Positions 15,966-25,916 are shown, counted from the stretch's first letter. The stretch: DNA of 64,000 nucleotides from Terriglobus albidus (GCF_008000815.1 NZ_CP042806.1:372001-436000); one strand, 5' to 3'. Notes: a model not told the origin generated them from the sequence alone. Made by a program: numbers and translations.

Positions 15966-18164
15966 TTAGACGAGATCGATAGCCACCACCTCATGTAGCG
16001 CGATGGATGGCACCTCCAACCGGACAAAGCCTCCCTCATTCCTATAGTTCGGCTTCGTCCCTGCAACCAGCAGTTGCACCTGTTTCACTTTGCGGCCGGC
16101 TGGGATTTGCACTCTAACCTTTTGCGCAGAGATTGGGATGATCTCACGTACCGGACCTTTCATCATCATGGGGTTGGTCAGGTTCACCAGGTGTGCGGCG
16201 ATGGAGCTCTTCTGCTCCCAGACGGAAACATCCAACACGCCCTTACCCTCGACCGTCAGCGGAGCGGGTTCATCCGTTGCCCAGAGCACGGCATTGCGAA
16301 GCAGCCTGGCCTGATCGAAGTTCAGCGTCTCCCAGAAGGTTCGATCGATGTCACCCGGCAGATAGACGACACGTCCCTTGCCTACCTGACGAGCGACGGC
16401 GCCGGGCTGTCCAGCCGGCGCATCGTTGCGGGGAAAGACCTCTTCCATCGGAAGGTCTGGATAGGTGGGGACCACCTGCAAGGGATACGTTCCTTCTCCG
16501 GCCGGCGTGACCGATACCTGATTCACAGCGTTGATGATGCGTACGGCGTTTTCGAGATCGTGCAGCAGAGGATGATATTGCCCCGATGAGTCTTTCTTCA
16601 GGCTCAGGTAAGAGTTCTTCATCTGGCCTTCAACCTTGCCTGCGTAATTGACGCCGAAGAGAGAGGCCAGCCCAAAGTTTGGCTGGCGAACACCCCATTC
16701 GTTATACAGCGAGGTCTCATACGTAGCGATCAGGCTGCCGCCATCTCGCACAAACGCCTCAAGCTGTTTGCACTGCTCCGTCGAGAGCGCCGCGATATTC
16801 GGAAGGATAAGCGTGCGGAATGGACGGATGTGCTCAGAGTCGAGCAAATGGTCATGGACCATCTCAAATGGAATACGCGCCTCGACGAGTGCCTGATAAA
16901 AACCCAGACCTGCGTCCTCGACCTTGGTACGTGCCTCGTCGCCTCCGTAGTACGTTGCAGTCTGTTGAGAGTACACAAGACCGACCCTGGCGAGCGGCCG
17001 CTCGTTACGCAAGTAGATCTCGTTCGCTGCGTGCCACTTGTAGATCTCTTCCACGACGGGCATCCAGCGCGGATCGATTATCTTGCAGTCAAACTTCGTG
17101 AACCATGGGCGGAGGTCATGCGCGATGCCATCCGCAACCCACATCCGTATCTCGTCGTCACTCTGTACGGAATCTTTCCAGCGGTATTTGTCCTCCAGCC
17201 CCATGCTGAAGATACCGACGATCGCTTTGCGGCCCAGCGTGGCACGGTACTCTTTACCGTTCTTCCCGTTGGCCCAAGGAGGTATCAGGCCTGACCGCCC
17301 CTGGCGATCTGCGAAGAGCGTTGGAGCCAGCTCGCCGACCGTCTTCATATCGAGCTCGCTCAAAGCGCCGCCGCCTGCGTTGGCAATGTAACTTGCGTTG
17401 GGATTGATGCTTTGGATCCTTCCATTCCATAGCCGCCAAAGCTCAAAGAGCCGTTGCTGCCTCCAGAGGATGTATTGCCGCCGCGATGGATCCTGCGGAT
17501 TGTGCGTGCGAGGAAGCGCCATACCGCTGAAAGCCTGGAAGTTCTTCTGGCAATGCTCGCAGTAGCACATGCCCAACCCAGCCCATCGATTGGTGAAGAT
17601 GCCTCCGGTCATGTACTTCGTCATGATCTCTTCGTGAACTGCGGTCATGAAGTCGAAGTTGTACGGACCCAGGGCGCAGGTCAGCCAGAAGTCTTTATCA
17701 GACGGATGACGGACCTTATCTCCGTTCGCATCCACCATGATCCAATCCGGATGCGCGTCATAGACGTCCTGATGGCAGGCATGCGCATCTGTCCGTGCAA
17801 CAACAACCATGCCAAGCGCCCGGCAACTCTTCTGCAGATCACCAAAGGTATCCATATCGCCAAGCCACTTGCTGCGATAGTGAAAAGGAACCTGTGTGGG
17901 ATAGAACGCAACAGCTCCGCCGGCGTTCAGAGTCACCGCATCGATGCGCAGACGCTTGAAGTAGTCCAACCAGAACTGGGGATCGTAGTTGCCTGGATCA
18001 TCCTCAGCAAAACCGATCTGAGCCCATCGCATGGGTTTGTCGTACCAACCGCTTTGCGGTCCATCTAAAGGGGGTTGCGACCATAGACGAATGCCTGGCT
18101 CAAATAGACTGGCGGCTGTAACAGAGGCTGTATATCCCAAAAATGTGCGACGACTGGTTGTCAT
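15966..18164 (-). CDS. TAT-exported glycoside-hydrolase-like protein with GH42-type trimerisation domain
   Basis: 732 aa. TAT motif SRRTFLG in the signal region. Residues ~50-400 look like a TIM barrel (YFKRLRIDAVTLNAGG, VVARTDAHACHQ, GIFTNRWAGLGMCYCEHCQ), resembling hypothetical glycosyl hydrolase families with a CxxC pair. Residues ~410-620 match the GH42 M/trimerisation-like fold (RVGLVYSQQTATYYGG, HIRPFRTLILPNIAALS, FVRDGGSLIATYETSLYNEWG, VVYLPGDIDRTFWE). The catalytic acids are not obvious, so activity is unproven. It follows the GH42 protein on the same strand, with a palindromic element between the genes. Confidence 0.75.
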   Translation of the reverse strand: MTTSRRTFLGYTASVTAASLFEPGIRLWSQPPLDGPQSGWYDKPMRWAQIGFAEDDPGNYDPQFWLDYFKRLRIDAVTLNAGGAVAFYPTQVPFHYRSKWLGDMDTFGDLQKSCRALGMVVVARTDAHACHQDVYDAHPDWIMVDANGDKVRHPSDKDFWLTCALGPYNFDFMTAVHEEIMTKYMTGGIFTNRWAGLGMCYCEHCQKNFQAFSGMALPRTHNPQDPSRRQYILWRQQRLFELWRLWNGRIQSINPNASYIANAGGGALSELDMKTVGELAPTLFADRQGRSGLIPPWANGKNGKEYRATLGRKAIVGIFSMGLEDKYRWKDSVQSDDEIRMWVADGIAHDLRPWFTKFDCKIIDPRWMPVVEEIYKWHAANEIYLRNERPLARVGLVYSQQTATYYGGDEARTKVEDAGLGFYQALVEARIPFEMVHDHLLDSEHIRPFRTLILPNIAALSTEQCKQLEAFVRDGGSLIATYETSLYNEWGVRQPNFGLASLFGVNYAGKVEGQMKNSYLSLKKDSSGQYHPLLHDLENAVRIINAVNQVSVTPAGEGTYPLQVVPTYPDLPMEEVFPRNDAPAGQPGAVARQVGKGRVVYLPGDIDRTFWETLNFDQARLLRNAVLWATDEPAPLTVEGKGVLDVSVWEQKSSIAAHLVNLTNPMMMKGPVREIIPISAQKVRVQIPAGRKVKQVQLLVAGTKPNYRNEGGFVRLEVPSIALHEVVAIDLV

Positions 18165-18214
18165 CTCTTCGACTCTTCACCCTTCCTGCCACCGTTCAGG
18201 CAACCGTTGGTTTT

Positions 18215-18330
18215 AGAGCATTTCTCCTGCTGCTGGGTATCCCGTGAGGAGCGTGCAGCGGCGTTTTCATTGCGGAAAACGCCCAACGATGTACAAGCCC
18301 CCCACACTACACCTACAGGAGAAATGCTCT
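18215..18330 (+). repeat. Palindromic element, full-length copy (116 bp)
   Basis: Ends AGAGCATTTCTCCTG and CAGGAGAAATGCTCT, with an internal hairpin GGCGTTTTC-ATTGCG-GAAAACGCC. TA flanks both ends. Its right end overlaps the TAG stop codon (18331-18329) of the GH42 gene read on the minus strand. Confidence 0.9.
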
Positions 18331-20581
18331 AGCGCAATGCAATGACAGCTGCATCCCTCGCCGGCACGCTGACAACTACCTGTTGTCCTGTGAGCTTGAT
18401 GCTGAGGTTTCCCCACTTATCCTCAGCCGCGGAAAACGTACCAAGTTCCGGAGCGAGCGCAACCGAAACTGCACGCGACGTCCTGGTTGGATTTGTTATC
18501 CACAGGTAGGTCCCACCAGCGCCCTGATGCACACGCGCCTGCACTTCGTCGTCGGCAAGGGTCACCCTTGGAGTGATGCCGGCCGTTTTAAGGAAGCCGG
18601 CAAACAACGTCCGGGCTTCCTTGCCATGGTGCAGGTAATAACCGCCCCCAGGAAAAGATCCCATCAGCAGTGTGCGTCCTTTGCCCGTCTGGTTCTCGAT
18701 AGCGGCAATCGTTCCGCTTGGATAATGGCCTACAGCTTTGCCGCTGCCCTTCGTCTCATACTCCTGGAAGAAGTAACGGCCATCGATGGTGTTGCCGTTG
18801 ACCTCCATCTTCAGATGATCATGGATGTCGGCTAAGAACTCGACGTATGTCTCGCGCGCGCCGAAGAGCTCATCCAGTCCATAGTTCGGCTGCACCTGCC
18901 CAACGTGGCCATGCTCACCGAAATAAGCCGGAAGTCCCTCGCAGACCAGCGTGCCGCCCTTCGTGACGTACTCCTTCAATTTGCCGACAGTCTCCGGATG
19001 CATCATGACCGGGTAGGCCAGATAAATCAGCTCGTACTCATCGATATGCTCGAGCGCCACGAAATCCGGCTGGATGTTCTGATCGAAGAAGGCCTGATAC
19101 GCGCCACGCATCGACTCCGCATAGAAGTCCGTCGAGAGCTGCTGGACATAGTTAAAGAGCTCTGCCTCCGGAACGAAGAGCAGGCCGACATCTCCGCGCA
19201 CGGGCCGTGACTTCCAGATCTCCGGATGAGCATTGGCCCAGCTCAGAGTCTTTCCGGCCATCTCCGCGCGAGGCGTCACAGAGCCGTCCATGCCAATGGA
19301 CCCGAATGCGCCGAAGAGCGGGCCGTCCAGCAGAGGACGATAACGGCAGTACAGCAGTCCTCTGGCTCCGCCCGCGAACGAGATCATATTCCAGATCCGC
19401 ACATCTTCCGGCTCTGTAACGCGACCATCTTCTCTCGGCTTGCCGATCAATTGTGGCTGCATCCATAGCGGTCCGCCCTGTGCCTCGGCATGCCAGAACG
19501 GCTTGCCCCGCGCGCCTGCCCGCGTCAGGTCGAAGGATTGCCACTGACGCCAGGACTCCGTACCATGACGCGACTGCACCCAGGTCAGGCCGTAGACATC
19601 AACGCGTTTGGCAGCCATCCATTCGTTGTGCACAGCGGAAGGATAGCTCTCCAGCGTCCCGGCTACGCCGTGACACGTGACCAGATGTTTGGGATCGAGC
19701 TTGCGATAAAGCTGAATGCGCCAGTCAAACAGGTCGTAGGCGTTATCGATGCGATGTTGCAGCCAATCCAGGCTCTCTGGATAGCCTGAAAAATCACGAG
19801 GGGGCTCAATGTCCTCCCACTCCGCGAAGCTGGGACGATGCCAGGTCTTGCAGACTTTGTCCAAGGAACCGTACTTCGTCTTGAGCCACTGCTGCAGCTT
19901 CTTCTTACTCGCATCACAGAAGCAGTTTGTCTTGCCGGGGCGGCCACCGTTGTAAGTGGTCTCATTCCACAAGTCATATCCCAGCAGCGCAGGATGGTTG
20001 TGATAGTGCTCGATCAATCGGGTGTGGAAGTTCTCTGCCAGCGCTTTCACTTCAGGATTATCGAGACACAAACCAGGAAACCCGCCGACGCCGCTGCTGG
20101 CCGACACACTACTATGCGTAATTGAATCATCGCTCGCCTTGTAGCGAGCATTTGGAAACTTGCGGAAGGCCCACTCAGGCGCGGCAGTGTCGAGTGTCGC
20201 GATGATGACCTTGATATTGTTCTGCGCGGCAAGGTCCATCATCCTGTCATAGTCGGCCCAATCCCATTTGCCAGGAGCCACCTCAAGCGCCGACCACATG
20301 AACCAGTGGCGAAAGGTGTTCATGCCGAGCCGCGAAGCCGTCTGATGATCGCGCTCCCAATCCTCCGTAGGAGGATTGGACTTCCGAAAGTAGACACCGC
20401 CGGCGGGAAACACCGATCCCATATCCACCTCAGTCGCTGGTACTGCAGGCGCCGGGTTGACCTCATGCCCTATGAATGCGCCAAGAATGGGTTGAGAGTG
20501 ACCAGTGGCGGATGACGCGGTGATCATCGCGGTAGAAAGGAGGAAGTCGCGCCGGGTGATTTCGTTACGATCGTCTATCAC
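18329..20581 (-). CDS. TAT-exported GH42-family beta-galactosidase-like enzyme
   Basis: 750 aa. TAT motif TRRDFLLS near residue 9. Catalytic barrel ~55-420: GMNTFRHWFMWSALEVAPGKWDWADYDRMMDLA at the front, acid/base Glu in LLGYDLWNETTY, and nucleophile Glu in KPFWHAEAQGG, matching the GH42 WNE and E-x-Q arrangement. A trimerisation domain follows (VGLLFVPEAELFNYVQQLS, ELIYLAYPVMM, YVTKGGTLVCEGLPAYFGE) and then a C-terminal beta domain. It probably removes terminal galactosyl or arabinosyl residues outside the cytoplasm. It belongs to the minus-strand carbohydrate locus with the TonB receptor upstream. The stop codon lies in the end of a palindromic element. Confidence 0.88.
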   Translation of the reverse strand: MIDDRNEITRRDFLLSTAMITASSATGHSQPILGAFIGHEVNPAPAVPATEVDMGSVFPAGGVYFRKSNPPTEDWERDHQTASRLGMNTFRHWFMWSALEVAPGKWDWADYDRMMDLAAQNNIKVIIATLDTAAPEWAFRKFPNARYKASDDSITHSSVSASSGVGGFPGLCLDNPEVKALAENFHTRLIEHYHNHPALLGYDLWNETTYNGGRPGKTNCFCDASKKKLQQWLKTKYGSLDKVCKTWHRPSFAEWEDIEPPRDFSGYPESLDWLQHRIDNAYDLFDWRIQLYRKLDPKHLVTCHGVAGTLESYPSAVHNEWMAAKRVDVYGLTWVQSRHGTESWRQWQSFDLTRAGARGKPFWHAEAQGGPLWMQPQLIGKPREDGRVTEPEDVRIWNMISFAGGARGLLYCRYRPLLDGPLFGAFGSIGMDGSVTPRAEMAGKTLSWANAHPEIWKSRPVRGDVGLLFVPEAELFNYVQQLSTDFYAESMRGAYQAFFDQNIQPDFVALEHIDEYELIYLAYPVMMHPETVGKLKEYVTKGGTLVCEGLPAYFGEHGHVGQVQPNYGLDELFGARETYVEFLADIHDHLKMEVNGNTIDGRYFFQEYETKGSGKAVGHYPSGTIAAIENQTGKGRTLLMGSFPGGGYYLHHGKEARTLFAGFLKTAGITPRVTLADDEVQARVHQGAGGTYLWITNPTRTSRAVSVALAPELGTFSAAEDKWGNLSIKLTGQQVVVSVPARDAAVIALR

Positions 20582-20674
20582 GGTTGCTCCAAGGGTGTGT
20601 GATCACGGTTGAGCGATAGCGGCCCCACTGTAGCATCCCTGCGCAAAGAAGGGCGAACCGACCGCGAATCCGCG

Positions 20675-20742
20675 CGCGTGCAAACGCACGTCGCCCACCT
20701 CTAAGAGCACGAACGAAGTATCTCTATTTTCATTGGGATAGT
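20675..20742 (+). repeat. Solo relative of the tRNA-Phe array spacer
   Basis: GCGTGCAAACGCACG through CTAAGAGCACGAACGAAG and TATTTTCATTGGGATAG parallels the non-tRNA part of the 116-bp units at 32556-33190 (GCGTGCAAACATACGG through GAGAGCGCGGCCGAA and GTTTTCATCGGGATGG). It carries no tRNA fragment. Confidence 0.6.
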
Positions 20743-20757
20743 AGAAAGTGACGTTCA

Positions 20758-20793
20758 GACCGATGCCCCTCTCACGAGGGGCATCGGTCTTTG
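20758..20793. terminator. Strong hairpin terminator
   Basis: Perfect 14-bp stem GACCGATGCCCCTC/GAGGGGCATCGGTC with a TCAC loop, 22 bp past the TonB receptor stop codon. It probably ends transcription of the receptor gene. The T-tract is on the plus-strand side only. Confidence 0.65.
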
Positions 20794-20814
20794 CAGATGA
20801 AAATCAAAAGCTTG

Positions 20815-23800
20815 TTAGAAGTTGATCTTCAGCGCGAACTGACCGAAGCGGCGTTCGTCGTTGGCTCCACTGTTGTTGCCGATGCCGCCCTTGGAGGCTG
20901 TGATCGGCAGAGGATCTCCAGGGTCGACGTTGGCAACATCATTCAGGCCTTGTTGGATAAAGAGATTGTGATGGTTGAGAAGATCGAAGCCTTCTGCACG
21001 GAACTCGATGTTGACCTTCTCATGAATGGGGAAGGTCTTGCTGACAGATGCATCGAAGGTCCATGCGCCAGGTCCGCGGAAGCTGTTCCGGGCGACCATG
21101 GTCGCAGGGAATGGGCCCCAATCGGAGATCCCGCCCAGCGCAGGATTACCGAATGTGACGGCTGGCGGAAGGTTGCCGATGACGTAGCTGTTCAGTCCGC
21201 CGCCATTCTGGCCATTCGGGATTGATTTGAAGGTGCGTTGTGGGACCGCGCCGGCGCGTGGCGTATAACGCGCGACTTGATAGCCGCTGTTATTGTTCGT
21301 ACTGTCGAAGTAGCTGAACGGCGTACCCGTCCGGACGGTATAGATGCCCGTTACCTGCCAGCCGCCAACTGTCTGTGCCATGAAACGATTGCCCTTGGCA
21401 AAGGAAGGCGTCCGGAAGATGGGGGCGACCACCAGACGATGACGGATATCGAGATCGCCGTTGCCCCGATCGAAACCTGGATTGAATGGCTGCAGATATC
21501 CAAGCGCGAACGCGTTGTTGGTCTCAGAGAACGTTGTGCTCAGATCGTCGATCTGATGCGCGAGCGTGTAATTTGCCACCAGGCTCAACCCCGAGTTATG
21601 GAGATTTGTACTTTGGAACTGGATGTTCATTGCCTCGTAGTACGAGTCGCCATTGGAACCCCGGTTGTTGATGTTGGAGTACTGGTTCGTCAGCCTTGTG
21701 AGCCCTGTGTTCCCACTGCTATCTGATCTTGGGTCGCCAAGCAGCACATTGCCCGAACCGAGAGCATTGATGTTCTTGATGTCATACAGATGGAGCCCGC
21801 GAGCGCCGGCATACTGCAGCGAGAGCATCGTATTGCGTGCCAGCTGCTGCTCCAGTGCCGCATCCCAGAACTGCGTCTGCGCCGTGCGGATGTTTTGATC
21901 CACATGCCGCAGGCTGGTGGGTGGCAGCGGAACACTACCCGAAGCTCCCCCAAGTGGGCCGGCATTCGAGCTAGTGATCCGCGTATTGTTGACTACAACA
22001 ACCGCATAGTTCGGAGGATTCTGAATCACGTTGAAGGTGACATTGCCGAAGTTCCGTTCGTAGCTGATGCCGAAGCCGCCACGAATTGAAGTCCTGCCTG
22101 TCCCAAATACGTCAAGCGCAAAACCGACACGCGGCGAAACCGTGCCCCACTGCGGATTCCATAGTCCTCCGATAGGGCTCTTTGGAGTGGTAAATACCTG
22201 ACCATTGCGAATGCCCTGGAAGAGGTTTCCCGAGCCATAGTAGAAGTTCGACTCCAGATCCTTCTTGTTGTTGTGCTGCACGCCATAGTGCTCATAACGC
22301 ACACCATAGTTCACGGTAAACCGCGGCGTCAGCTTGTATGAGTCCTGCGCATAAACAGCCCAGTCGTGGAAACGATTGCTGCGCGCAAAGTTGGGTTGGG
22401 TTGCCGGCAGGTTAATGGAGCAGGCTGCAGTCCGCGTCAGCGCGCCTGTATAGGGGTTGCGCACGCAGGGCAGTGCACCGTTCGGGCTCACCGCGGCCTG
22501 GAACTGGAACAGATCGCCGGTGACAAGATTCTGCAGTCCGGCCGTGCGATTGACGCCAACCTGCTCTGAGGCCTGCGCATACGCACCATAGGCGTTATTG
22601 GCCTGCAGGTAGAGATACTGTCCACCAAACTGCATGGAATGCTTTCCCTTCAGAACGTTTAAATCCTGATTGATCTGGATCGTGTTTTGCGGTCCGCCGA
22701 ACGGAAGGCCGCCGTTCGCTGGGTTGAAGTCATAAAATCCCGGCAGTTGGATAAACGTGCTCGTCTTCGGCAACTGGGCATTCACTGAAACGATCAGCGT
22801 TGGGACGTTCTGTAATTTCGTGTCATAGGTTACGGGAGCATTGAACCTGCTGAAGCTGAGCTTTGTGCTCGAGACCAGGGCGGGATTGAACTCGTGCGAT
22901 GCGCTCAGGAGATAGGCCCGGGCCCTGGTGGCGGCGCCTACGTTGTATTGCGAGTAAGGCGACGCGAATGCTGTACCGTTTGCATCTGTCTCCTCATAGT
23001 CTGCATAGCGGAAGAACATCCGGGTGCGATCGCTCGGGTTGAAGTCCGCCCGCCCGACGATGTTATAGGTGTTTTGAGGAACACTGCCGCCGGCGTTGAT
23101 CGGCGCGGTATACGCGACGACGCCGAAAGCCGGGGTGCTGGCCGGAATCCCTGTGATCCCAAGGTCACCCGCGGTGTAAGTCTTCGTGAAATTGAAGTTC
23201 TTCCCTCCGGCGTAAGCCGTAAAGAAGGCTTGCGTGTTTGCTGCCGAAAGCGCAAGAAACTGAGGCGTGGGAACCCCGGCAAAGGCGATGCCGGAACTGC
23301 GCACCCGGATCCACTCAGTGCTGCCGAAGAAGAACAGCTTATCTTTGACAACCGGTCCACCCACCGCAAAGCCAAACTGATTACGGGTGTACTTGCCCCT
23401 GGGCTGACCCGCCTGTGCATTCAACACTGTATTCGCTGTGTAGGCGGAAAGACGGTTGAACTCCCACAGACTGCCGTGGAATGCATTGGTTCCGCTCTTC
23501 GTTGTCACGTTGACGATTCCACCCGATGCTCGACCATACTGGGGCTCAAAATTGGAGGTCTGTACACGAAATTCCTGCGTTGCATCGATCGGCACATAGA
23601 CTCCTATGCCATCCGTGAAGACGCTGATGTTTTCAACGCCATCCAGAAGAATCTCAGTACCGCTGGACCGCTGTCCGTTCACATTGAATCCGACGCCGCG
23701 CGTGGTCGCATTCTGCGAGTTTCCACTCGACCCGCCTGAAACGCCCCTGGAATCGCCACTGTTTGTGCTGTCGCCGGCGGACACGTTGCCTGCGAGCGCC

Positions 23801-24297
23801 ACAAAGTCATAGGGGTTGCGTGTAAGACTCGGCATTTGCGAGACCTGGGTTGCGTTGACGATCTGCGACAACTCCTGTGACTGCGTGTTTACCTGTGCGC
23901 CCCCCTCAGCGGTCACCTCTACGGTGCTGATGGCTTGCGTCACCGATAACTTGGCATCCACCGTTACTTTGGCTGCCACCGTGACCTCAACACGTGCCGT
24001 GTACGCTTGGAAACCACTGGCTTTAATCGCGACCTCATAGGTGGTAGGCTGCAGGCCTGTGACCACAAAAGTACCGTCACTATTGGTCGTTGCGGAACGA
24101 ACCGCATTTGTCCCCAGGTTCGTAATGGTGACAGCGGCATTGGGAACAACGGCACTGGTAGGGTCGCTCACCGTTCCTGAGATCTGTCCGGTCTCTTGGG
24201 CGTATGCGCTTTGATTTGTGAGAGCAAGAATGAACGTTGCTACGCCTAACAGGAAAATTATCTTGTTGAGCAGACTGACTAGACTTTTCATTGGCAC
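20815..24297 (-). CDS. TonB-dependent receptor, Oar-like with N-terminal carboxypeptidase-regulatory-like domain
   Basis: 1160 aa. Signal peptide to ~33 (ending QSAYAQ). Residues ~35-120 form the Ig-like CarboxypepD_reg domain (GQISGTVSDPTSAVVPNAAVTI, GTFVVTGLQPTTYEVAIKASGF). The plug includes NGQRSSGTEILLDGVENISVF and GRASGGIVNVTTKSGTN. The remainder is a 22-strand-type barrel ending RRFGQFALKINF. These receptors take up large oligosaccharides or peptides using TonB energy. SD GAGGAGTG precedes the ATG. The 194-bp upstream region holds a perfect-armed CGCTTGC-GCAAGCG dyad near 24307 and an AT-rich tract at 24448-24480. It lies between a sugar-binding lipoprotein and two glycosidases, so oligosaccharide import is likely. 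Confidence 0.93.
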   Translation of the reverse strand: MPMKSLVSLLNKIIFLLGVATFILALTNQSAYAQETGQISGTVSDPTSAVVPNAAVTITNLGTNAVRSATTNSDGTFVVTGLQPTTYEVAIKASGFQAYTARVEVTVAAKVTVDAKLSVTQAISTVEVTAEGGAQVNTQSQELSQIVNATQVSQMPSLTRNPYDFVALAGNVSAGDSTNSGDSRGVSGGSSGNSQNATTRGVGFNVNGQRSSGTEILLDGVENISVFTDGIGVYVPIDATQEFRVQTSNFEPQYGRASGGIVNVTTKSGTNAFHGSLWEFNRLSAYTANTVLNAQAGQPRGKYTRNQFGFAVGGPVVKDKLFFFGSTEWIRVRSSGIAFAGVPTPQFLALSAANTQAFFTAYAGGKNFNFTKTYTAGDLGITGIPASTPAFGVVAYTAPINAGGSVPQNTYNIVGRADFNPSDRTRMFFRYADYEETDANGTAFASPYSQYNVGAATRARAYLLSASHEFNPALVSSTKLSFSRFNAPVTYDTKLQNVPTLIVSVNAQLPKTSTFIQLPGFYDFNPANGGLPFGGPQNTIQINQDLNVLKGKHSMQFGGQYLYLQANNAYGAYAQASEQVGVNRTAGLQNLVTGDLFQFQAAVSPNGALPCVRNPYTGALTRTAACSINLPATQPNFARSNRFHDWAVYAQDSYKLTPRFTVNYGVRYEHYGVQHNNKKDLESNFYYGSGNLFQGIRNGQVFTTPKSPIGGLWNPQWGTVSPRVGFALDVFGTGRTSIRGGFGISYERNFGNVTFNVIQNPPNYAVVVVNNTRITSSNAGPLGGASGSVPLPPTSLRHVDQNIRTAQTQFWDAALEQQLARNTMLSLQYAGARGLHLYDIKNINALGSGNVLLGDPRSDSSGNTGLTRLTNQYSNINNRGSNGDSYYEAMNIQFQSTNLHNSGLSLVANYTLAHQIDDLSTTFSETNNAFALGYLQPFNPGFDRGNGDLDIRHRLVVAPIFRTPSFAKGNRFMAQTVGGWQVTGIYTVRTGTPFSYFDSTNNNSGYQVARYTPRAGAVPQRTFKSIPNGQNGGGLNSYVIGNLPPAVTFGNPALGGISDWGPFPATMVARNSFRGPGAWTFDASVSKTFPIHEKVNIEFRAEGFDLLNHHNLFIQQGLNDVANVDPGDPLPITASKGGIGNNSGANDERRFGQFALKINF

Positions 24298-24491
24298 TCC
24301 TCGACGCTTGCGGCAAGCGTTCGTATGGAGCGCGCTCAGTCCCGTTGCTGTTGGGCCCAGTAACCGGGGCCTTCAGAAGCGCCCCATACGTAAGTCGTTC
24401 ACGCAGCCACCGCACTAAGAGCAAACAACTAAGGCTGCTGAACCAATGATTATTGCATATTTTTATCAAATATGGTAGTAATTCGCGACCG

Positions 24492-25505
24492 TCACCGTCC
24501 GCCGCCTAATGGCTGGCTCGCTATTCGTTTCCTCAAAATGGGATCCAGGTTCGTCTTATCGATCAGCGCCACCCCCGTATCGACAAACACCGGGAATGGA
24601 GAGTTTGGATCCAGGAAATGGTCTGCACTCAAAGGCTTTACGGGATAGTGATGGACTTGATCCAATGCCTTCAGCCCCAGAACGGCCATCGTGTACGGCT
24701 TTTGGGAGATCGTCGAATCAATTGTTCCATCCCCCACCAGCTGCAACGTATCGGTGTCCGTATCCATCGCGATCAGCACCCGGTCGGTGGCATTCCGCCG
24801 CTTTAAGGCTTCGGCTACGTTCGCACCCGACCTTGATTCCAGGCAAATAAACGCGTCAATCCTGGCAGGACCAGTCCGCGCCAGGTACACCATCGTCTGA
24901 TCCAACGCCTTACCTGGATCCGCCTTAATGTCGTACACCTCCTCGGTCTTGATCCCATTGAAATCCTTCAGGATGTCCTGATAGCCCTTGAGTCGCTCCT
25001 CCAGGTTTGGCTGCCCCGGATTCGTGAAGAACACTACATTTCCTTTCCCGTTCAGTCGCGCCGCCAGGCGCCTTCCGCCCAGCCTACCCGCCTCGAGGTT
25101 ATTGGTTCCGATGAAGTACAGTCGCTTGCTCTCTGGGGAATCCGAGTCAATCGTAATCACCGGAATGCCTGCCGCAACGGCAGCATCGATCTCCGGCGCC
25201 ATCAGGCTCGAGCTCGCCACCGAGACCAGAATGCCCGCGGGCTTGCTTGCTACCGCCGCCTTGAACTCATCCACTTCGGCCTGAGGATTTAGACCCGCTG
25301 GCCCACGCGTATCCACCGTGACTCCGTATTCCAATCCTGCCGCTGAAAACCCCGCCGCGGCGGTCTTCCAGTACGGCACTTCCGTGTTTGTGGCAATCAG
25401 GTAATACCGCTCGTTCTTACTATGCCGGGTGCAGCCCGTAAGCAAGGGAAGCACCACCGTCAAAAGCGCTAAAAAAATCCGTTTGCTCAACGTCATCATC
25501 GTCAA
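24492..25505 (-). CDS. Periplasmic sugar-binding lipoprotein (ribose-binding type)
   Basis: 337 aa. Lipoprotein signal with lipobox LLTGC at about residue 25. Type I periplasmic binding fold: YYLIATNTEVPYWKTAAAGFSAAGLEYGV, EVDEFKAAVASKPAGILVSV, GIPVITIDSDSPESKRLYFIGTNN, AFICLESRSGANVAEAL and QKPYTMAVLGLKALDQV. It would bind a monosaccharide or similar ligand. No ABC permease or ATPase lies nearby, so it may work with components elsewhere or act in sensing. It is upstream of the TonB receptor on the same strand with a 194-bp gap that probably has its own promoter. Confidence 0.88.
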   Translation of the reverse strand: MTMMTLSKRIFLALLTVVLPLLTGCTRHSKNERYYLIATNTEVPYWKTAAAGFSAAGLEYGVTVDTRGPAGLNPQAEVDEFKAAVASKPAGILVSVASSSLMAPEIDAAVAAGIPVITIDSDSPESKRLYFIGTNNLEAGRLGGRRLAARLNGKGNVVFFTNPGQPNLEERLKGYQDILKDFNGIKTEEVYDIKADPGKALDQTMVYLARTGPARIDAFICLESRSGANVAEALKRRNATDRVLIAMDTDTDTLQLVGDGTIDSTISQKPYTMAVLGLKALDQVHHYPVKPLSADHFLDPNSPFPVFVDTGVALIDKTNLDPILRKRIASQPLGGGR

Positions 25506-25537
25506 CCTCCGGAACTTCTCTTGTGAAGCACAGCACT

Positions 25538-25651
25538 AGAGCATTTTTCCTGTTGCCGGGTATCCAGGGAGAACCGTGCAGCGGCGTTTTCATTGAGGAA
25601 AACGCCCATAGATGCACCGGCCCTGCTCTACACCTACAGGAAAAATGCTCT
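25538..25651 (+). repeat. Palindromic element, full-length copy (114 bp)
   Basis: Ends AGAGCATTTTTCCTG and CAGGAAAAATGCTCT, with an internal GGCGTTTTC-ATTGAG-GAAAACGCC hairpin. It lies 32 bp upstream of the sugar-binding gene start. The 25506-26077 gap contains this copy, a partial copy and a divergent copy, and no gene that I can see. Confidence 0.9.
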
Positions 25652-25772
25652 GTCCTCCGTAGTAGGTGGACACCCACGTCATCGTTCGCGTGGGAGCCAG
25701 ATATTACTCCAAATTGGATGAGGAAAGCTAAGTAGTCTGGAATCAGCGGATACCTTTGAGACGATTAGCGTA

Positions 25773-25820
25773 TTTTCTCCCTGTGCGTGTAATGTGGGGT
25801 TCCGCACCTATGGGCGCTCG
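25773..25820 (-). repeat. Truncated copy of the palindromic element
   Basis: TTTTCTCCCTGTGCGTG through GGGGTTCCGCACCTATGGGC matches the first half of the reverse-oriented element (compare TTTCCCTG...GGCTTCCGCATCTATGGGCG at 56136-56249). The second half is missing. Confidence 0.55.
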
Positions 25821-25916
25821 TTCCGGCCCGTAAGTCATTCAAACAGTGATGTTTGCCGTGATACTAAGATGATGCTGTGTCTATTCAGCCGTTGAAGCCA
25901 TTTAAGAGATGAAGCT

